Below the pieces are notes generated by a model. That model was not told the origin of the DNA. It saw only the letters and a list, made by a program, of their open reading frames with translations, and did not search any database. Both the position numbers and the translations under genes were made by a program. This document shows positions 1 to 7,826 of a stretch of 58,695 nucleotides of DNA, in pieces. Every line of letters begins with the position of its first letter. Position 1 is the first letter of the stretch. The DNA is from Bordetella parapertussis (GTDB lineage Bacteria; Acidobacteriota; Terriglobia; Bryobacterales; Bryobacteraceae). The stretch is taken from assembly GCA_943328975.2 (NCBI GenBank), contig CALQCC020000030.1, positions 1 to 58,695 on the forward strand. The letters are read 5' to 3'.

Positions 1-135
1 CATTCCGGCGCCCTTGGCGTCCTACAATCTGGTATCTTTCCTTCACGGCGGTTGGTGTCCTTTCAAGGATTAGGTTTGGCGACTCGATTCTATCGAATCG
101 GTCACCCACCGCCGCACTAACCTTCAACTAGGGTT
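1..135. ncRNA. Structured non-coding stretch, possible RNA element
   Basis: No convincing gene is seen here. The DNA can fold into a three-way junction: positions 46-57 pair with 103-114 (11 of 12 pairs, one mismatch), enclosing hairpins at 58-69 and 85-100. A further hairpin lies at 9-19. Lying just 3' of flaG on the minus strand, it could be the leader of a flagellar gene beyond the window edge. I could not match it to a known riboswitch class, and the transcribed strand is unknown. Confidence 0.4.
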
Positions 136-156
136 GAGACACCATCTCGGCGGGCC

Positions 157-453
157 TCATTCCCGCTGTTTTAACTCTTCGGCGAATCTCAGCACTTGTT
201 CGGTAGGAATTTGCTGCACCACTTCGCGGGTTTTCTTGTCGACGATCCGCACCACGGCTCGCTGGCTCCCCCGGTCGAAGGCGAAGGAGAGTTCGTTTTC
301 CTGTCCGTATAACTCTGCTGCGTTCACGGCTCGGACCGCCTGGATCAGAGCCCTGCGATCTTCCACCGCGACGCTGGGGGTGGAGGTTAGGCCGCTGGTT
401 TGTAAGGTGGAGGTCACTCCTGCGGTGATTCCGTTGATACTTGAAACGTCCAT
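157..453 (-). CDS. flaG: FlaG family flagellar protein
   Basis: Small FlaG-like protein of 98 residues. The conserved C-terminal half is clear: a strand-rich stretch with VVRIVDKKTREVVQQIP followed by a helix (TEQVLRFAEELKQ), as in FlaG proteins encoded next to flagellin and fliD. FlaG is thought to influence filament length, but its exact role is poorly known. The ATG at 453 is chosen because GAGGTG lies just upstream; a longer reading frame to 606 lacks the family pattern. No other flagellar gene is visible, so the rest of the locus should lie to the left of the window. Confidence 0.8.
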   Translation of the reverse strand: MDVSSINGITAGVTSTLQTSGLTSTPSVAVEDRRALIQAVRAVNAAELYGQENELSFAFDRGSQRAVVRIVDKKTREVVQQIPTEQVLRFAEELKQRE

Positions 454-572
454 TGTTACACCTCGTCGAGAGTCCCAACTTGCTCTCTGGGGAACATATC
501 GGTCAGGGAAATCTGAGTATGAGGATTTCCCTTTCGACGGGATGTGTGGTAAAGATGGAAGGAATCTTGGAC

Positions 573-968
573 ATGACGCGTCTCTTGAACATGACCGCCC
601 GAACATTCGCCAAACATTTCCTGGCGCTGTTCATGCTGTTCGCGGTTTGCGCGCCCTATGTCCACGCCGCGGTCGAGATGGGCCAGCACGAAGAGTGCGG
701 CATGGAAATGTGCAAACGCGCTGGCAAGTGCTGCTGCCGCCGCACTGTTCCGGGTAAGCCGCACTGGGTGGCGCAAGACATTTGCCATTCCGGGGCCGCG
801 CAGATACCCGGTGTATTTACCTCGCCGGCCGCGGTGCTGTCCGCAGCGAACGACGTGGCTCGACCGACTCAGGTTGCTACGACTCCTGTCCCATTGCAGC
901 GCGTAACCGTTCCGGCCGCCCTTCTCGCCATCATCCGCTTTCAACGCCCTCCTCCTAGCTCCTTCTAA
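573..968 (+). CDS. Small secreted cysteine-rich protein
   Basis: 131-residue exported protein. A hydrophobic signal segment (about residues 8-28, ending PYVHAA) is followed by a Cys/His/Met cluster: HEECGMEMCKRAGKCCC, with another C and H near CHSG. The rest is Ala/Pro/Val-rich and ends RFQRPPPSSF. The cluster looks able to bind a soft metal. The plan of signal, Cys cluster and proline-rich tail recalls the small proteins encoded beside TonB-dependent copper receptors (DUF2946-like), but I cannot prove that family. The ATG at 573 has GGAAGGA upstream; 555 and 591 are alternatives. It precedes a TonB receptor by 50 bp and is probably co-transcribed with it. Confidence 0.65.
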   Translation: MTRLLNMTARTFAKHFLALFMLFAVCAPYVHAAVEMGQHEECGMEMCKRAGKCCCRRTVPGKPHWVAQDICHSGAAQIPGVFTSPAAVLSAANDVARPTQVATTPVPLQRVTVPAALLAIIRFQRPPPSSF

Positions 969-1018
969 CGTCCGCTTCCCATTTCCATTTTCGTTAGACC
1001 GTCCATAGGAGGATGAGT

Positions 1019-3760
1019 GTGTTTCGTATTGCCATTTGTGCTTTCATAGCGTTGCCCTTGCTCGGGCAGCAGGGTGTTTCGTCCGCTTCGCTACGCGGGC
1101 GGGTTGAGGATGCAACTGGTGCGGCCCTGCCGGACATTGATGTCTCGCTTCGCAGTCTGGATCGAGGGCAAGTGCAGCACGCCCAGTCCGATCTCACGGG
1201 CGAATACCGGTTCCTTTCGGTCTCTCCGGGGGAACATGAAGTTTTGATCCGTGACCCGCGCTTCACGGCTAGCTCGCGACGGATTTCGATCTCGGTGGGC
1301 CAGGAGTTGGATTTGCCGCTGCGCCTCACGGTCGCCGGACAGACCACGTCTATCACCGTATTAGCCGAGGCACCGATTCTAGAGACCGGTCGAGCGGAGG
1401 TCGCGGGTATTGTTCGTTTGAAAGAGATTGATTCGCTGCCGCTCAATGGGCGCAACTATCTGGACCTGGCGCTGCTGGTTCCAGGTGTCTCGCGCACGAA
1501 TACAGGAGTGCCACAGCAATTCGCGGAGACCTCCGCAGTTCCCGGCACGGGGATTTCTTTCTCCAGCCAACGGAACCTGAACAATAATTTCGTGCTCGAC
1601 GGGCTGTCTTTGAATGATGACGCCGCCGGCTTGGCGGGGACGTATATGAGTCAGGAAGTAATTCGCGAGTTTCAGACGGTGCACTCGGGCTCTACCGCCG
1701 AGTTCGGGCGCGCGTCGGCCGGGGTTGTGAACGTCAGTTCTAAATCCGGAACCAACGAAGTCCACGGACGTTTGTACGGCTTCCTGCGCAACCAGCGCCT
1801 GGATGCACGCAATCCGCTCGCGACCCGCAAAGATCCATTGACCCAAACCCAGTACGGAGCGTCTCTCGGAGGAGCGCTCCGTCGGGACCGGACGTTTTTG
1901 TTCTCGAACTTTGAACAAACGCGCCGTAACGCCGCGGGCTTCGTGACCATTGGGCCAGCCAACGTCGACGCCATCAATGCGGTGTTGGCCAATACGCCGT
2001 CGTACAAAGGGGATCGCATCGCCACGGGGCAGTATTCCACCGGTTGGGACATGAGCAGTTACTTCGCGAAGTTCGATCACGAGTTCAGTCCCTCGCAGAA
2101 GATGTTCGCACGCTACACGCTGTACGATATCGCTAGCCCGAACGCCCGCGGGGTCGGGGGACTGAGCGACGTGAGCCGGGGCACGCGTCTGGACAACCGG
2201 GATCACTCCTTCGCCGCGAACTGGCTGTCGACGCTATCGCCGCGGGCAGTGAACGAACTGCGCTTCCAGTTCACTCGGAGTCGACTCTCCGCGCCAGGCA
2301 ACGATGTGACCGGTCCCGCAATTTCGATTGCGGGCGTCGCGAACTTCGGAGCCTCCACTAGCTCGCCCGTTGGTCGGGACAACGATCTAACCGAGCTCAA
2401 CGACAGTTTCTCTCTGATTCTCCACAAGCATACGGTGCGGTTCGGCGGTGGCGTTCTGCTCAATCGCTTGAATATCTACTTTCCTGGTAGCCAGATTGCA
2501 GCGGCGTATTCCTTTGCGAATCTGGCGAACTTTCAGACCGGACGCTATCAGACGTTTCAGCAGGCGTTCGGTGATCCCTATCAATTCCAATCCAATCCGA
2601 ATCTGGGATTGTTTGTGCAAGACGAATGGCGCATGCATCGGAGGCTGACATTGCAGGTGGGAGCGCGTTACGACGTGCAGGGGCTTCCCCAGCCCATCCG
2701 GACGGATCACAACAACATCGCTCCCCGGTTTGGGCTCGCATGGTCGCCCGATTCTTCCACGGTGGTTCGCGCGAGCTACGGGTTGTTTTACGATCGGGTG
2801 CCGTTGCGGGCTACCTCCAACGCGTTACAACGGGATGGCAGCAAGTATCGGGTAGCCCTGCTCTCGTTCGGCCAGACCGGCGCACCGGCGTTTCCATTTC
2901 AGGCGGCAGTGTTCCCCGAGGGACAGTTCATCAATATCACGACCATCGATCGGAATATTCAAAATAGCTACGCGCAGCAGGCGAATATCGAGATAGAGCG
3001 AAGATTCGGCGCGTTGGAACTGACGGCCGGTTACCAGTGGTTGCGCGGATTGCACCTGATCTTGTCGCGCAATGTGAACGTACCTACGTTGACTGCGGCG
3101 CAGGCGACGGCGCAGGGAGTGCCCAACTTGGGTCGGCCCGATGCGCGCTACGGTAACGTGTCGCGGTACGAAGGCGCGGGTGATTCCTACTACAATGGGC
3201 TCGCGGTGTCGGCACAATACCGCTTCAGCCGCGGAACTTCTCTGCGGCTGTCCTACAATCTTTCCAAAGCCATTGACGATGTGGGGAACTTCTTCTTCAG
3301 CGCGCCGCAGAACAATTTCAATTTGCGCGACGATCGTGGTTTGTCGGATAACGATCAACGGCATCGCGTCACGGTGAGTGCGGTCCTGGAGTCACCGTTC
3401 GCGAACTCGTTCTTACGGAACTGGCAGCTTTCTCCATTGTTCCTCTACACGTCACAATTGCCGTTCAACCTCCAACTGGGCCAGGACCGCAACTTCGATA
3501 CGAGCACAAATGACCGACCTGTAGGGGTTGGTCGGAATACCGGCCGTGGCTTCGACTACGTTAGTCTCGACTTCCGTCTGAGCCGTACGTTCCGGGTCTC
3601 CGAAAGGTGGAGCATTCAGGGTATCGGTGAAGCATTCAATTCGCTGAACGGGACGAACCGGGCGGTGCCGAATGCTGTCATCACCGCGCCCACGTTCGGT
3701 CAAGCAACGTCTGTCTTTGACGCGCGCCAGATTCAACTCGGCGCTCGGGTGAACTTCTAG
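1019..3760 (+). CDS. TonB-dependent receptor, Oar-like
   Basis: Outer-membrane receptor of about 914 residues. A signal peptide is followed by a carboxypeptidase regulatory-like Ig fold (about residues 25-105, SASLRGRVEDATGAALPDIDV), a plug domain (LPLNGRNYLDLALLVPGV) and a long beta-barrel ending in Phe (LGARVNF), the usual outer-membrane insertion signal. AGGAGG touches the ATG at 1013, so the GTG at 1019, six bases further on, is the more likely start. Such receptors bring in large or scarce substrates using TonB energy. It is shorter than the two other Oar receptors in the window. It sits between a secreted Cys-rich protein and a CxCC Asp-box protein, 8 bp before the latter, which suggests a shared substrate, perhaps a metal. 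Confidence 0.88.
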   Translation: MFRIAICAFIALPLLGQQGVSSASLRGRVEDATGAALPDIDVSLRSLDRGQVQHAQSDLTGEYRFLSVSPGEHEVLIRDPRFTASSRRISISVGQELDLPLRLTVAGQTTSITVLAEAPILETGRAEVAGIVRLKEIDSLPLNGRNYLDLALLVPGVSRTNTGVPQQFAETSAVPGTGISFSSQRNLNNNFVLDGLSLNDDAAGLAGTYMSQEVIREFQTVHSGSTAEFGRASAGVVNVSSKSGTNEVHGRLYGFLRNQRLDARNPLATRKDPLTQTQYGASLGGALRRDRTFLFSNFEQTRRNAAGFVTIGPANVDAINAVLANTPSYKGDRIATGQYSTGWDMSSYFAKFDHEFSPSQKMFARYTLYDIASPNARGVGGLSDVSRGTRLDNRDHSFAANWLSTLSPRAVNELRFQFTRSRLSAPGNDVTGPAISIAGVANFGASTSSPVGRDNDLTELNDSFSLILHKHTVRFGGGVLLNRLNIYFPGSQIAAAYSFANLANFQTGRYQTFQQAFGDPYQFQSNPNLGLFVQDEWRMHRRLTLQVGARYDVQGLPQPIRTDHNNIAPRFGLAWSPDSSTVVRASYGLFYDRVPLRATSNALQRDGSKYRVALLSFGQTGAPAFPFQAAVFPEGQFINITTIDRNIQNSYAQQANIEIERRFGALELTAGYQWLRGLHLILSRNVNVPTLTAAQATAQGVPNLGRPDARYGNVSRYEGAGDSYYNGLAVSAQYRFSRGTSLRLSYNLSKAIDDVGNFFFSAPQNNFNLRDDRGLSDNDQRHRVTVSAVLESPFANSFLRNWQLSPLFLYTSQLPFNLQLGQDRNFDTSTNDRPVGVGRNTGRGFDYVSLDFRLSRTFRVSERWSIQGIGEAFNSLNGTNRAVPNAVITAPTFGQATSVFDARQIQLGARVNF

Positions 3761-3768
3761 AGAAGCCT

Positions 3769-4833
3769 ATGCATACACTACTTACGCTCTTGTTGGCCGC
3801 TTCGATTCAGCCTCCATCCGGGGCTCCTCCTTATCGACAGCCGCAACTTGCGGCGGATGGTCGGCAGGTGGTGTTGACGTTTGGGGCGGAGAAGTCGATC
3901 TACTTCTCCGCTTCGACCGATCAGGGTAAGACGTTTTCTAAGCCCGTGAAGGTGGCCGAAGCCGGTGCGTTGGCGTTAGGCCGCCATCGGGGTCCGAGGG
4001 CCACGATCCTTAAGGACGCGATTCTGGTGAGTGCCGTGATCGGTGACAAGCTTGCGACAGGGGAGCATTCCCATGGTCTTCCCGAGGCTGGCGATCTTAC
4101 GCTGTGGCGGTCCGTTGATCGAGGCAAGACGTGGACTAGGCATGGCGTCATCAACGACGCCCCAGGCTCGGCAAGTGAGGGGTTCCACTCGATTGCCGTG
4201 GACGCCCAGGGAAAACTTCACGCGACGTGGCTCGACTTGCGCGCGGGGAAGACGCAGATTTATGGGGCTCGCTCTGACGACGGCGGACGCACATGGTCGA
4301 AGAACGCGCTGATCTATCAGTCTCCGCGTGGTGCCACATGCGAGTGCTGCGGACCGTCTGTTGTGACGACTGGAAACGAGGCGTTCGTGATGTTCCGTAA
4401 CGCGATGAACGGTTCGCGCGACATGTATATTGCCCACTCCGTCGACGGCTTGCGGTACGGGACACCTCAGAAGTCGGGCGCGGGCACCTGGAAGATCGAG
4501 GCATGTCCGATGGATGGAGGAGGCCTTGTGATCGATCACGGTCAACCCGTGGCAGCTTGGAGACGAGACAAAGACGTCTTCCTGGCGCGTTATGGCCAAG
4601 CTGAGACGCGCATCGGTTCAGGGCACGATATTTCGGTGGTGAGTGGACCCAAGGGAATCTATGTCGCTTGGACTGGCGAGCATGGTCTAGAAATCCTCAG
4701 GCCCGGCGCTGTAAAAGCTGCGCCATTGAGCCCCAATGGAGGATTCGTGAACCTCATCACGTTACCCGATGGTAGCCTGCTGGCCGCGTGGGAGCTCGAA
4801 GGTGCTATCCACACAACGCGTGTGGAGCCGTAG
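3769..4833 (+). CDS. Secreted Asp-box (BNR/sialidase-like) protein with CxCC motif
   Basis: 354-residue exported beta-propeller protein. At least three Asp-box repeats are visible (STDQGKTF, SVDRGKTW, SDDGGRTW), as in sialidase-fold proteins. The sialidase active-site arginine triad is not obvious, so hydrolase activity is doubtful. A CECC motif (GATCECCGPSV, about residue 190) sits in a propeller loop and could bind metal. The gene starts 8 bp after the receptor stop and is surely in the same operon. Annotation as exo-alpha-sialidase by fold alone would mislead; a periplasmic or surface binding role alongside the receptor is more likely. It ends directly against the convergent gene at 4834. 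Confidence 0.75.
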   Translation: MHTLLTLLLAASIQPPSGAPPYRQPQLAADGRQVVLTFGAEKSIYFSASTDQGKTFSKPVKVAEAGALALGRHRGPRATILKDAILVSAVIGDKLATGEHSHGLPEAGDLTLWRSVDRGKTWTRHGVINDAPGSASEGFHSIAVDAQGKLHATWLDLRAGKTQIYGARSDDGGRTWSKNALIYQSPRGATCECCGPSVVTTGNEAFVMFRNAMNGSRDMYIAHSVDGLRYGTPQKSGAGTWKIEACPMDGGGLVIDHGQPVAAWRRDKDVFLARYGQAETRIGSGHDISVVSGPKGIYVAWTGEHGLEILRPGAVKAAPLSPNGGFVNLITLPDGSLLAAWELEGAIHTTRVEP

Positions 4834-5466
4834 CTACTTCGACTTGGGTGGAGGATCGGTAGGCCGTCGCAGCGTTGGAGCTTTGCGGGTCTGCTTTTCC
4901 TGCTTGGCCTTGTCGTCGGCCTGTTGCTTGGCGTCTTCCGGCGTGAGCCCTGCCTTCCGGACTTCGTCTTCTTTTTGATCCTTGACCAAGATCTCCCGGG
5001 TGCGCTCGTTCAGGTCGGCGGACAGATCGATACTATCCTCGGTCGCGTCGATGGCATCCTTCAATACGAATTCGTAGCGCGCCATATCCTTGGGTGCGGC
5101 GGCCTCTACCTTCTTGAGTTGGGTGAGCAGTTCGCGCTCGCCGGGGACGACAATCGCCATCCCTATGGCGAGATCCACTTTACGACGCAAGGCATCGTCC
5201 GCAACGGTATCGAGCGCTTCAATAATGCCGGTGTAATCTTCCAGAAGATCGTGCACCAGCGCGGTGCGCCCGGCGCGTTCGCGGGAGAGCAGTTGGTTCA
5301 TTTGGGCGACGCGCTGTTGAGCGAACTTCAGGTACAGTTGCACCCGGACGTTAGGCTCCTGCGCGGCGCGCACTTGGTCGATTTCTTCCGCTGTCAAGAA
5401 ATCGCGGGTTGCGGCGGGCAACATTCCGATGATGATCAACGCTACAAGTAGTCCACGCGCCAGCAT
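4834..5466 (-). CDS. Hypothetical exported protein, charged helical
   Basis: 210-residue protein of unknown function. A signal or anchor segment (MLARGLLVALIIIGMLPAA) is followed by a largely helical, charged body without Cys and a Lys/Pro-rich tail (TRKAPTLRRPTDPPPKSK). The ATG at 5466 is preceded by GGGGAA and follows the upstream gene stop by one base, so the two are translationally close. Upstream in the operon lie another small exported protein and a TPR protein, suggesting a common envelope role. I do not recognise a named domain. Confidence 0.7.
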   Translation of the reverse strand: MLARGLLVALIIIGMLPAATRDFLTAEEIDQVRAAQEPNVRVQLYLKFAQQRVAQMNQLLSRERAGRTALVHDLLEDYTGIIEALDTVADDALRRKVDLAIGMAIVVPGERELLTQLKKVEAAAPKDMARYEFVLKDAIDATEDSIDLSADLNERTREILVKDQKEDEVRKAGLTPEDAKQQADDKAKQEKQTRKAPTLRRPTDPPPKSK

Positions 5467-5467
5467 G

Positions 5468-5890
5468 TTATTTCCCCGACATGATCCCTGACAGCAGCTG
5501 ATCATGCACTCCCTTCACGTTTTCCATCACTGGATCCAGAACAGGATGGTCGACAACGCTCATCGAATCGCGGAAGCCGAGCAATCGCCGCAGTAATTCA
5601 CGGGTCGCCTTCTCCGCATTCTTGAACGGACCAGAGCTCTTGCGCGGATTCTTGCCTGTGGCGAGCAACGAATCATACGAGAGCGTCACCGCATTTTCCA
5701 CTTCGTTCAATGCGGCTTTGGTCTGCTCAAAACGTCCCTCTTGATAGAAGGTCTTGGCGGAATCCAGCGCGGAATTTGCGTACTGCAGTGCAAGATCACT
5801 ACGCTTTTCAAGTTTCGGCTCATCCTTGACCGAACCCAAGTCCAGGGCCAATCCGTTGAGTGCCAGCGCTACCATCGCAAACCACAGCAT
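5468..5890 (-). CDS. Hypothetical exported helical protein
   Basis: 140-residue protein with an N-terminal signal segment (MLWFAMVALALNGLA), then amphipathic helices with TPR-like spacing (ALQYANSALDSAKTFYQEG, FEQTKAALNEVENAV). No catalytic motif is seen. AGAGGA precedes the ATG at 5890. It lies 14 bp after the TPR gene and 1 bp before the next gene, within the minus-strand operon that begins with priA. Function unknown; a helical-repeat scaffold or partner of its neighbours is plausible. Confidence 0.7.
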   Translation of the reverse strand: MLWFAMVALALNGLALDLGSVKDEPKLEKRSDLALQYANSALDSAKTFYQEGRFEQTKAALNEVENAVTLSYDSLLATGKNPRKSSGPFKNAEKATRELLRRLLGFRDSMSVVDHPVLDPVMENVKGVHDQLLSGIMSGK

Positions 5891-5904
5891 GCTTTCCTCT
5901 TGCG

Positions 5905-7038
5905 CTACCTTTTGCCGAGTTCCCGCTCCAGGATCCGTGCCCGCTGCCGAGCCTGAAATTCCTGGTCCGGATTCGTCTTGCTCTGCTCGACAAATCGCTG
6001 GTAGTATTCTAGCGCTTCTTTCTTCAGGTTCAAACGGTCCAGCGTGGTGGCCCGGAAGAAGATGTGACCGACGTTTTCCGCACCCAGTTCTTTCACTTTG
6101 TCGAGCGCCGAAAGCGCCTGCGGGAACTGTTCGTCCAGGATGAGCATCCCGGCGAATTCGCTCCAGGCGTCCGCCGCGGTGGGACGGAGTTTCGTGGCTT
6201 CGTAGAACTGCTGGGCCGCTTCCTTGACTTTACGTTGATCCCGCAAGATGCGCGCGTAGAACATGCGGAGGTCGAAGTTTTTCGTGTCGGTGGAGGTCAG
6301 TTGCGCCAGCAGTGGCTCGGCGTGGGGGAAATCTTTCTGTCTCACGTACGCTTGCGCCAGGGCGAGACGATTGGCAGGGGTGGGCGACGATTTCACAACG
6401 GATTCCAGCGCTGCGATGGCTTCCTTATCTTGTCCGCCCCGCAGCGACAACAGACCCAGGTGTTCGGTGGCGGCAGGGTTTTCCGGGAACTCACGATAGA
6501 GCGCGACCGCAGCTTCGGTTTCGCCCTTATCTTCGTGGGCCTGGGCGAGTTCGAGGAGGAAACTCTTCAATTCGGGATCGAGGGCGAACGCTTTGCGATA
6601 GTGTGGTGCTGCGTCGGCCCGGCGATCCAGGCGAAGCAGGGCTCGTCCCCATCCCAGTTCCGCGGTGGCGGACTTGGGTTCGATGCCAACGGCAGCGGTA
6701 TAGGCCGGGAGCGCGTCTGTGAATTCGCCCAGGTCGAAGAGCGCCTCGGCCAAATAGTAGGCCGGGCGGAATTCGGTGGGCTTCTGTTCGTGGGCTCGTT
6801 TGAGATGCGGAAGCGCGTCGGCTGGCTGCTTTGATCGCAGCAGTACTTGGCCCAAGTTGATGTGGGCCTCGTACAGGTCTGGCATCAACTCCAGCACTTT
6901 GCGATATTCCGGAATCGCTTCGGCGTCCTTGCCGTCAATGCTGAACTGCAGCGCGAGGTCGAAGTGCTTCTCGACTTCCGTGGTCTCTTGCGCGAGCGCG
7001 AGCCCGGCGGTCAACAGAAGTGTAAGTCCGATCCGCAT
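5905..7038 (-). CDS. Secreted tetratricopeptide repeat protein
   Basis: 377-residue protein with a signal peptide (MRIGLTLLLTAGLALAQ) and about nine TPR-like units, for example AEAIPEYRKVLELMPDLYEAHINLGQ-type helices and later FPQALSALDKVKELG. TPR arrays serve as protein-protein docking scaffolds; the signal peptide places this one in the periplasm. It begins 11 bp after the GNAT gene stop and precedes two small exported helical proteins, so the last three genes of the operon may work together in the envelope while the first two act in the cytoplasm. Confidence 0.85.
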   Translation of the reverse strand: MRIGLTLLLTAGLALAQETTEVEKHFDLALQFSIDGKDAEAIPEYRKVLELMPDLYEAHINLGQVLLRSKQPADALPHLKRAHEQKPTEFRPAYYLAEALFDLGEFTDALPAYTAAVGIEPKSATAELGWGRALLRLDRRADAAPHYRKAFALDPELKSFLLELAQAHEDKGETEAAVALYREFPENPAATEHLGLLSLRGGQDKEAIAALESVVKSSPTPANRLALAQAYVRQKDFPHAEPLLAQLTSTDTKNFDLRMFYARILRDQRKVKEAAQQFYEATKLRPTAADAWSEFAGMLILDEQFPQALSALDKVKELGAENVGHIFFRATTLDRLNLKKEALEYYQRFVEQSKTNPDQEFQARQRARILERELGKR

Positions 7039-7049
7039 GCAGCTCTATT

Positions 7050-7826
7050 CTACTTCTTCAAGTGGACTGAAAACTGAGCGACGTCGCGGAAGCCCATGTG
7101 GCGGTAGAGCGACTGTCCGGATTCGCTGGATTGCAGGATCACCCGCTCGATACCGCCCTTGGCCCGCTCGCCTGCGACGGCCACGCGGAGGAGCGCTTCA
7201 CCATAGCCCAGGCGTCGGCTTTCTGGGTCGATGCCCAATGAATAGACGCCCAGTGTGCCTTCGGTTTTCACCAGAGCAATCATCCCCACCGGGCGGCCAG
7301 CCACCATGCCGATGTATCCCTTGTACGCGCCGTTCCAGGCTCGTGCCGGATAGTAGACTTCTCTGGCGACGCCTGCTGGAATGTCGAAGCACATAGCCGC
7401 GAGGCTGCCAAAGGTCTCGCGCAGTTTCTCCGAGTCCACGGGTACGCACTTGATGGATGGCAACTCTCGCCGAGGTTCAGCGAACTCGGTCAGCATCATC
7501 CCTGGTGCTCTCGAAATCTCACCGAGTTGGTGTTTCGCGAGACCTGCGCGCAACGTTCGCAGCGTATTGAGGTTGAATGCATCTTCGCAGACCCACACCG
7601 ACCAGCGCCTTGCTTGCGGCCGAAAATATTCCGCGCAGGAATCGAGGCTCCGTTGAATGTCTTCCGTGTTCGCGTCCAGCATGGAAATGTTGAAGACGCC
7701 GTACTCCATGCCCGAGTAGATCGCCAAAGCCTGATCGAGCTCGCGCACCTCGCCCTTGCCGGTCGCTTCGCCGAAGAAGCGCAGGGCCTGGCGTAAGTTG
7801 CTGTAAATGTATTCCCAGTCAGCCAT
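7050..7826 (-). CDS. GNAT family N-acetyltransferase
   Basis: 258-residue protein whose C-terminal half is a GNAT fold. The acetyl-CoA loop is visible as SRRLGYGEALLR and is preceded by strand VYSLGIDP. The strand and helix ILQSSESGQSLYRHMGF closes the fold. The N-terminal 110 residues are a separate domain of unknown type. The substrate cannot be told from sequence. The ATG at 7826 shares its first base with the priA stop codon (TGATG), so translation is coupled to priA; a GTG one codon earlier is less likely. Confidence 0.8.
   Translation of the reverse strand: MADWEYIYSNLRQALRFFGEATGKGEVRELDQALAIYSGMEYGVFNISMLDANTEDIQRSLDSCAEYFRPQARRWSVWVCEDAFNLNTLRTLRAGLAKHQLGEISRAPGMMLTEFAEPRRELPSIKCVPVDSEKLRETFGSLAAMCFDIPAGVAREVYYPARAWNGAYKGYIGMVAGRPVGMIALVKTEGTLGVYSLGIDPESRRLGYGEALLRVAVAGERAKGGIERVILQSSESGQSLYRHMGFRDVAQFSVHLKK

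Noticed and set aside
1-120. Confident call of a c-di-GMP riboswitch
   Set aside because: Some short words resemble the class, but the order and spacing of the conserved core do not fit, so only an unclassified RNA element is reported.
3769-4833. Annotation as an active exo-alpha-sialidase
   Set aside because: Asp boxes show the fold only; the catalytic arginine triad and Tyr/Glu pair are not evident.
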